NCBI RefSeq assembly: GCF_003330845.1
Contig: NZ_CP026121.1
Coordinates: 6,305,501-6,369,500, forward strand
Origin: Streptomyces sp. Go-475
GTDB lineage: Bacteria; Actinomycetota; Actinomycetes; Streptomycetales; Streptomycetaceae
DNA: 64,000 nt
Direction: 5' to 3'
Made by a program: the position numbers and the translations under genes. The notes beneath the pieces were generated by a model. The model saw only the letters and a program-made list of their open reading frames with translations, ran no database searches and had not been told where the DNA came from. Numbering within the stretch: position 1 is the first letter of the stretch; every line of letters starts with the position of its first letter. Shown here one piece after another: positions 59,077-64,000 of the stretch.

Positions 59077-59370
59077 TCACTCCGGGGCAAGCCCTCCATT
59101 GCGGGGCGCCGGCTCCAGATCGAACTCCCCGTCCCGCGCCCCCAGCACGAACGCCCGCCACTCCGCCTCCGTGTAGCGCAGCACCGTCTCCGGGTCCAGC
59201 GAGGACCGCATGGCCACCGCCCCCTCGGGCAGGTACGCGATCTCGACCCGCTCCTCGTGCTCCTCGGTGCCCGGCGCGCAGTGCCACTCGACACCGGAGA
59301 TGTCGAGGGCGTAGAGCTCGTCCCGCTCCCGCTCCTTGCGTGCCTTGATCTCCTCAGCCGTCTCCGCCAT
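59077..59370 (-). CDS. DUF397 domain protein
   Basis: A 97-residue protein with a charged helical start (AETAEEIKARKERERDELYA) and a DUF397 core (VEWHCAPGTEEHEERVEIAY, VAMRSSLDPETVLRYTEAEW, FVLGARDGEFDLEP). DUF397 proteins usually sit beside Xre-type regulators in Streptomyces; here no regulator is adjacent. I use ATG 59370; an ATG at 59394 in frame is possible. Confidence 0.75.
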   Translation of the reverse strand: MAETAEEIKARKERERDELYALDISGVEWHCAPGTEEHEERVEIAYLPEGAVAMRSSLDPETVLRYTEAEWRAFVLGARDGEFDLEPAPRNGGLAPE

Positions 59371-59638
59371 CTCGCAGCGACCCCTTCCCGACATATGAAC
59401 GATCCGAGCCCGCCCACCCTAGTGGCCGCCCCCGCCCCGCCCGGGAGGTTCGGGGACCAGGGCAAAGACGCCCCCGACCACCTGGTACCCTGGTCGACGG
59501 CCGTTTGTGTACGCACCCCCGGAGCCGATCGCTCTGGAGGCCGCGCCCAGCGGATCCCCGCCTTCCGAGTCAGGGAAGCTCCCCCGAGAAGCAGACCGGG
59601 GGCACTCGGTGGCTATCCACAGATTATGAGGAGTACGC

Positions 59639-59926
59639 GTGTCGCTCGACGCCGCTACGAAGAAGCAGATCATGGCCGAGTTCGGTACCAAGGAGGGTGA
59701 CACCGGCTCCCCCGAGGTCCAGGTCGCTCTGCTGTCGCGTCGGATCTCCGACCTGACCGAGCACCTCAAGACCCACAAGCACGACCACCACTCCCGCCGT
59801 GGCCTGCTGATCCTGGTGGGTCAGCGTCGCCGCCTTCTCCAGTACCTGGCGAAGAAGGACATCCAGCGCTTCCGTACGCTGGTCGACCGCCTCGGCATCC
59901 GCCGCGGTGCGGCGGGCGCCAAGTAA
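59639..59926 (+). CDS. rpsO: 30S ribosomal protein S15
   Basis: S15 binds the central domain of 16S rRNA. The 95-residue protein is normal in length with family motifs [40 protein letters not shown] and [15 protein letters not shown] 59639 has GAGGAG about 5 bases upstream. It has its own terminator and precedes pnp, as in most bacteria. Confidence 0.98.
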   Translation: MSLDAATKKQIMAEFGTKEGDTGSPEVQVALLSRRISDLTEHLKTHKHDHHSRRGLLILVGQRRRLLQYLAKKDIQRFRTLVDRLGIRRGAAGAK

Positions 59927-59935
59927 GACGCCGTG

Positions 59936-59974
59936 AAGGGAGCGGTTCCCGGGAGAAACGGGACCGCTCCCTTT
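59936..59974 (+). terminator. Intrinsic terminator after rpsO
   Basis: A stem of about 15 bp with one bulge, AAGGGAGCGGTTCCCG (59936-59951) with 59959-59974, and a short loop. It lies 10 bases after the rpsO stop and ends in CTTT. It would limit read-through from rpsO to pnp. Confidence 0.85.
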
Positions 59975-60087
59975 GCTGTACGCACGGGACTGTACGTGCG
60001 GAGTGTCACCACCCCTTTGTAGTGTGGTAGCACAACGCAATACGGACGACACAGCACGACAAGAAGAGGAGAGGCGCTCCAAGCCGC

Positions 60088-60150
60088 CGCCGGTCCTCGG
60101 TAGTGGCCCCCGGGGGAAGCGAGCCCCGGGTGCTTCGATCGAAGACCGGC
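60088..60150 (+). promoter_or_regulatory. Long hairpin in the pnp leader, possible RNase III site
   Basis: An outer stem (CGCCGGTCCTCG near 60088 with CGAAGACCGGC near 60140) encloses an inner CCCGGGG/CCCCGGG stem. In S. coelicolor the rpsO-pnp intergenic RNA has a stem-loop cleaved by RNase III that controls pnp. This structure is in the same position, so the same role is likely, but it is inferred. Confidence 0.5.
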
Positions 60151-60229
60151 CCGCACAGCACGGCGCGCATCTCCGCAACCGTCCCCCTGCCACACGGGCA
60201 GCCGGGACGAAGACGAGGAGAAAACGCTA

Positions 60230-62446
60230 GTGGAGAACGAGACCCACTACGCCGAGGCCGTCATCGACAACGGCGCCTTCGGCACCCGCACCATCCGCTT
60301 CGAGACGGGCCGCCTGGCCAAGCAGGCCGCCGGCTCCGCCGTGGCGTACCTGGACGACGACACCATGGTGCTGTCGGCCACCACCGCCTCCAAGAACCCC
60401 AAGGACCAGCTCGACTTCTTCCCGCTCACGGTGGACGTCGAGGAGCGGATGTACGCCGCCGGCAAGATCCCCGGCAGCTTCTTCCGCCGCGAGGGCCGTC
60501 CCTCCGAGGACGCGATCCTCACCTGCCGCCTGATCGACCGCCCGCTGCGCCCGTCCTTCAAGAAGGGCCTGCGCAACGAGATCCAGGTCGTGGCCACGAT
60601 CATGGCGCTCAACCCCGACCACCTGTACGACGTCGTGGCGATCAACGCCGCCTCCGCGTCCACGCAACTGGCCGGCCTGCCCTTCTCCGGCCCGATCGGC
60701 GGCGTCCGCGTCGCGCTGATCAACGGCCAGTGGGTGGCCTTCCCGACGCACACCGAGCTCGAGGACGCCGTCTTCGACATGGTCGTCGCGGGCCGCACCC
60801 TGGAGGACGGCGACGTCGCGATCATGATGGTCGAGGCCGAGGCCACCGAGAAGACGATCCAGCTGGTCAAGGGCGGCGCCGAGGCCCCCACCGAGGAGGT
60901 CGTCGCCGCCGGTCTCGAGGCCGCGAAGCCCTTCATCAAGGTCCTCTGCAAGGCCCAGGCCGACCTCGCGTCCAAGGCCGCCAAGCCCACCGGCGAGTTC
61001 CCGATCTTCCTCGACTACCAGGACGACGTCCTGGAGGCGCTGACGGCCGCCGTCAAGCCCGAGCTCGCCCAGGCGCTCACCATCGCCGGCAAGCAGGAGC
61101 GCGAGGCCGAGCTGGACCGCGTCAAGCAGCTCGCCGCCGAGAAGCTCCTGCCGGAGTTCGAGGGCCGCGAGAAGGAGATCTCCGCCGCGTACCGCTCGCT
61201 CACCAAGCAGCTGGTCCGCGAGCGCGTGATCAAGGAGAAGAAGCGCATCGACGGCCGCGGGCTGACGGACATCCGTACGCTCGCCGCCGAGGTCGAGGCC
61301 ATCCCGCGCGTCCACGGCTCCGCCGTGTTCGAGCGTGGCGAGACCCAGATCCTCGGTGTCACCACGCTGAACATGCTCCGCATGGAGCAGCAGCTGGACA
61401 CGCTGTCGCCGGTGACGCGCAAGCGCTACATGCACAACTACAACTTCCCGCCGTACTCCACCGGCGAGACCGGCCGCGTCGGCTCCCCCAAGCGCCGCGA
61501 GATCGGCCACGGCGCCCTCGCCGAGCGCGCCCTGATCCCGGTCCTGCCGACGCGCGAGGAGTTCCCCTACGCGATCCGCCAGGTCTCCGAGGCGCTCAGC
61601 TCCAACGGCTCGACGTCGATGGGCTCGGTCTGCGCCTCCACCATGTCGCTGCTGAACGCCGGTGTGCCCCTGAAGGCCCCGGTCGCCGGTATCGCCATGG
61701 GCCTGATCTCCCAGGAGATCGAGGGCGAGACGCACTACGTCACCCTCACCGACATCCTCGGTGCGGAGGACGCCTTCGGCGACATGGACTTCAAGGTCGC
61801 CGGCACCAAGGAGTTCGTCACCGCCCTCCAGCTCGACACCAAGCTGGACGGCATCCCCGCCTCCGTCCTCGGCGCTGCCCTCAAGCAGGCCCGTGACGCC
61901 CGCCTCCACATCCTCGACGTGATGATGGAAGCGATCGACACGCCGGACGAGATGTCCCCGAACGCCCCGCGGATCATCACCGTCAAGATCCCCGTGGACA
62001 AGATCGGCGAGGTCATCGGCCCCAAGGGCAAGATGATCAACCAGATCCAGGAGGACACGGGCGCCGAGATCACCATCGAGGACGACGGCACGATCTACAT
62101 CGGTGCCGCCGACGGCCCCGCCGCCGAGGCCGCCCGCGCCACGATCAACGGCATCGCCAACCCGACGATGCCCGAGGTCGGCGAGCGCTACCTCGGTACG
62201 GTCGTGAAGACGACCACCTTCGGCGCGTTCGTCTCCCTGCTCCCCGGCAAGGACGGTCTGCTGCACATCTCGCAGATCCGCAAGCTGGCCGGCGGCAAGC
62301 GCGTGGAGAACGTCGAGGACGTCCTCGGTGTGGGCGCCAAGGTCCAGGTCGAGATCGCCGAGATCGACTCCCGCGGCAAGCTCTCCCTGATCCCGGTCAT
62401 CGAGGGCGAAGACAACGATGAGACGAAGGACGACACCGACAAGTGA
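60230..62446 (+). CDS. pnp: Polynucleotide phosphorylase
   Basis: PNPase degrades RNA phosphorolytically and, in Streptomyces, also adds 3' tails. The 738-residue protein has two RNase PH domains ([55 protein letters not shown]), the helical linker, a KH domain ([20 protein letters not shown]) and an S1 domain ([20 protein letters not shown]). GTG 60230 follows GAGGAG about 10 bases upstream. The stop overlaps the next gene (GTGA). Confidence 0.98.
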   Translation: MENETHYAEAVIDNGAFGTRTIRFETGRLAKQAAGSAVAYLDDDTMVLSATTASKNPKDQLDFFPLTVDVEERMYAAGKIPGSFFRREGRPSEDAILTCRLIDRPLRPSFKKGLRNEIQVVATIMALNPDHLYDVVAINAASASTQLAGLPFSGPIGGVRVALINGQWVAFPTHTELEDAVFDMVVAGRTLEDGDVAIMMVEAEATEKTIQLVKGGAEAPTEEVVAAGLEAAKPFIKVLCKAQADLASKAAKPTGEFPIFLDYQDDVLEALTAAVKPELAQALTIAGKQEREAELDRVKQLAAEKLLPEFEGREKEISAAYRSLTKQLVRERVIKEKKRIDGRGLTDIRTLAAEVEAIPRVHGSAVFERGETQILGVTTLNMLRMEQQLDTLSPVTRKRYMHNYNFPPYSTGETGRVGSPKRREIGHGALAERALIPVLPTREEFPYAIRQVSEALSSNGSTSMGSVCASTMSLLNAGVPLKAPVAGIAMGLISQEIEGETHYVTLTDILGAEDAFGDMDFKVAGTKEFVTALQLDTKLDGIPASVLGAALKQARDARLHILDVMMEAIDTPDEMSPNAPRIITVKIPVDKIGEVIGPKGKMINQIQEDTGAEITIEDDGTIYIGAADGPAAEAARATINGIANPTMPEVGERYLGTVVKTTTFGAFVSLLPGKDGLLHISQIRKLAGGKRVENVEDVLGVGAKVQVEIAEIDSRGKLSLIPVIEGEDNDETKDDTDK

Positions 62447-63822
62447 CGTCGAGCAGCTCCAAGGCGACGGCCCGCACCTCCTCCGAGGCGCGGGCCGTCG
62501 CCCGTACCCAAACCCTCATCAAGGGCCAGAACGGCATCGGCACGGTCCGCAAGACCACCCTCCCGGGCGGCCTGCGCATCGTCACCGAGACCCTGCCCTC
62601 GGTCCGCTCCGCGACCTTCGGCATCTGGGCGCACGTCGGCTCCCGTGACGAGACGCCCGCGCTGAACGGCGCCACGCACTACCTGGAGCACCTGCTCTTC
62701 AAGGGCACGCACCGCAGGTCCGCCCTGGACATCTCCTCCGCCATCGACGCCGTCGGCGGCGAGATGAACGCGTTCACGGCGAAGGAGTACACGTGCTACT
62801 ACGCACGCGTGCTCGACAGCGACCTGCCGCTCGCCATCGACGTCGTCTGCGACATGCTGACCGGCTCGCTCATCCTCGAGGAGGACGTCGACGTCGAGCG
62901 CGGCGCCATCCTCGAAGAGATCGCCATGACCGAGGACGACCCGGGCGACTGCGTGCACGACCTCTTCGCACACACGATGTTCGGCGACAACCCCCTCGGC
63001 CGCCCCGTCCTCGGCACGGTCGACACGGTCAACTCCCTCACCGCCGACCGCATCCGCCGCTTCTACAAGAAGCACTACGACCCGACTCACCTGGTCGTCG
63101 CCTGCGCCGGCAACATCGACCACGGCAAGGTCGTGAGGCAGGTCCGCGCCGCCTTCGAGAAGGCCGGCGCCTTCAAGGACCTCACCGCCGAGCCCGTCGC
63201 CCCGCGCGACGGCAAGCGCGCCCTGCGCACCGCGGGCCGCGTCGAGCTGATCGACCGCAAGACCGAGCAGGCCCATGTCGTGCTCGGCATGCCCGGCCTG
63301 TCCCGCACCGACGAGCGCCGCTGGGCCCTCGGCGTGCTGAACACCGCCCTCGGCGGCGGCATGTCCTCCCGCCTCTTCCAGGAGGTCCGGGAGAAGCGCG
63401 GCCTGGCCTACAGCGTCTACTCGTACACCTCCGGCTTCGCCGACTGCGGCCTGTTCGGCGTGTACGCGGGCTGCCGGCCCTCCCAGGTGCACGACGTGCT
63501 GAAGATCTGCCGCGACGAGCTGGACCACGTCGCCGCGCACGGCCTCTCGGACGACGAGATCGGGCGCGCGATCGGCCAGCTCCAGGGCTCCACGGTCCTC
63601 GGCCTGGAGGACACCGGCGCGCTGATGAACCGTATCGGCAAGAGCGAGCTGTGCTGGGGCGAGCAGATGTCCGTCGACGACATGCTGTCCCGGATAGCCT
63701 CGGTCACCCCGGACGACGTCCGCTCGGTCGCCCGCGAGATCCTGGGACGGCGGCCCTCCCTGTCGGTCATCGGCCCGCTGAAGGACAAACAGGCGGCCCG
63801 CCTGCACGACGCCGTCGCCTGA
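62443..63822 (+). CDS. M16 family zinc metallopeptidase
   Basis: A 459-residue insulinase/processing-peptidase-type enzyme. The inverted zinc motif is intact ([11 protein letters not shown], HxxEH) with the downstream Glu ligand region [14 protein letters not shown]. The C-terminal half has the usual Arg/Tyr pair region ([15 protein letters not shown]). It starts with GTG overlapping the pnp stop and lies before dapB, an arrangement common to Gram-positive bacteria. Its natural substrate is not known. The N-terminal ~25 residues are Ser/Thr/Ala-rich and have no signal sequence, so it is probably cytosolic. Confidence 0.92.
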   Translation: MTSSSSKATARTSSEARAVARTQTLIKGQNGIGTVRKTTLPGGLRIVTETLPSVRSATFGIWAHVGSRDETPALNGATHYLEHLLFKGTHRRSALDISSAIDAVGGEMNAFTAKEYTCYYARVLDSDLPLAIDVVCDMLTGSLILEEDVDVERGAILEEIAMTEDDPGDCVHDLFAHTMFGDNPLGRPVLGTVDTVNSLTADRIRRFYKKHYDPTHLVVACAGNIDHGKVVRQVRAAFEKAGAFKDLTAEPVAPRDGKRALRTAGRVELIDRKTEQAHVVLGMPGLSRTDERRWALGVLNTALGGGMSSRLFQEVREKRGLAYSVYSYTSGFADCGLFGVYAGCRPSQVHDVLKICRDELDHVAAHGLSDDEIGRAIGQLQGSTVLGLEDTGALMNRIGKSELCWGEQMSVDDMLSRIASVTPDDVRSVAREILGRRPSLSVIGPLKDKQAARLHDAVA

Positions 63823-63851
63823 CAATCCCCCTGGTGAAGGAAGCACAAGAG

Positions 63852-64000
63852 ATGAGCAAGCTGCGCGTGGCGGTCCTCGGCGCCAAGGGCCGGATCGGCT
63901 CCGAAGCCGTCCGGGCCGTCGAAGCCGCCGAGGACATGGAGCTGGTCGCCGCCCTCGGCCGGGGCGACCAGCTGGAGACGCTGACCGAGGCAGGCGCCCA
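63852..64000 (+). CDS. dapB: 4-hydroxy-tetrahydrodipicolinate reductase, 5' part
   Basis: The window ends inside this gene. The 49 visible codons show the NAD(P)H-binding Rossmann start KLRVAVLGAKGRIGSEAVRA, typical of DapB, which reduces HTPA in the lysine/diaminopimelate pathway. ATG 63852 follows a GAAGGAAG ribosome site. Confidence 0.9.
   Translation, partial: MSKLRVAVLGAKGRIGSEAVRAVEAAEDMELVAALGRGDQLETLTEAGA

Overview
The window is Streptomyces chromosome. The evidence is very high GC with G/C at third codon positions, frequent GTG starts, a conserved actinobacterial translation cluster, and a type VII (ESX) secretion locus placed, as in S. coelicolor (around SCO5717-SCO5735), between the nusA-infB-truB-ribF cluster and rpsO-pnp-dapB.

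Left part (1-19.9 kb), housekeeping: 3' end of rseP, ispG, two GNAT acetyltransferases and proS. A minus-strand trio follows (lipoprotein, ferritin-like protein, APH-like pseudokinase). Then come rimP-nusA-ylxR-infB, DUF503-rbfA-truB, a large inactive-trypsin/STAND-ATPase fusion that ends in a 29-bp tandem repeat, and ribF. At 19.9-26.0 kb a minus-strand operon encodes a peptide-type ABC importer: binding protein, two permeases, two ATPases.

Middle part (26.3-58.9 kb), type VII secretion. The core is split. On the left are an EspI-like ParA/MinD protein, a conserved protein, eccE, and then eccB, mycP and a membrane protein on the other strand. Next come two ESX-like proteins, esxB, esxA and a second mycosin that has lost all three catalytic residues. 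On the right, eccC and eccD diverge. Between the halves lies a 17-kb accessory island (40.7-53.1 kb). Downstream of eccC it carries an array of modules read leftwards. Each complete module has a 152-171 aa partner, a ~765 aa WXG-headed effector-like protein with a glycine-rich hydrophobic segment, and a lipoprotein. One complete module follows eccC. A second is headed by a separate copy of the eccC 3' end (ATPase domain 3), almost identical in DNA to eccC over ~590 bp. Between them is an orphan effector C-terminus with its own lipoprotein. Degenerate IS630 and IS3 elements sit at the module boundaries. Parts of the island are clearly AT-richer than the surroundings.

My leading hypothesis is a recombination-driven cassette system. 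Duplicated eccC 3' ends act as homology arms, so that effector/lipoprotein modules, and the EccC domain known to bind substrate, can be exchanged.

Right part (58.9-64 kb): a DUF397 protein, rpsO with a strong terminator, the pnp leader hairpin, pnp, an M16 peptidase and the start of dapB.
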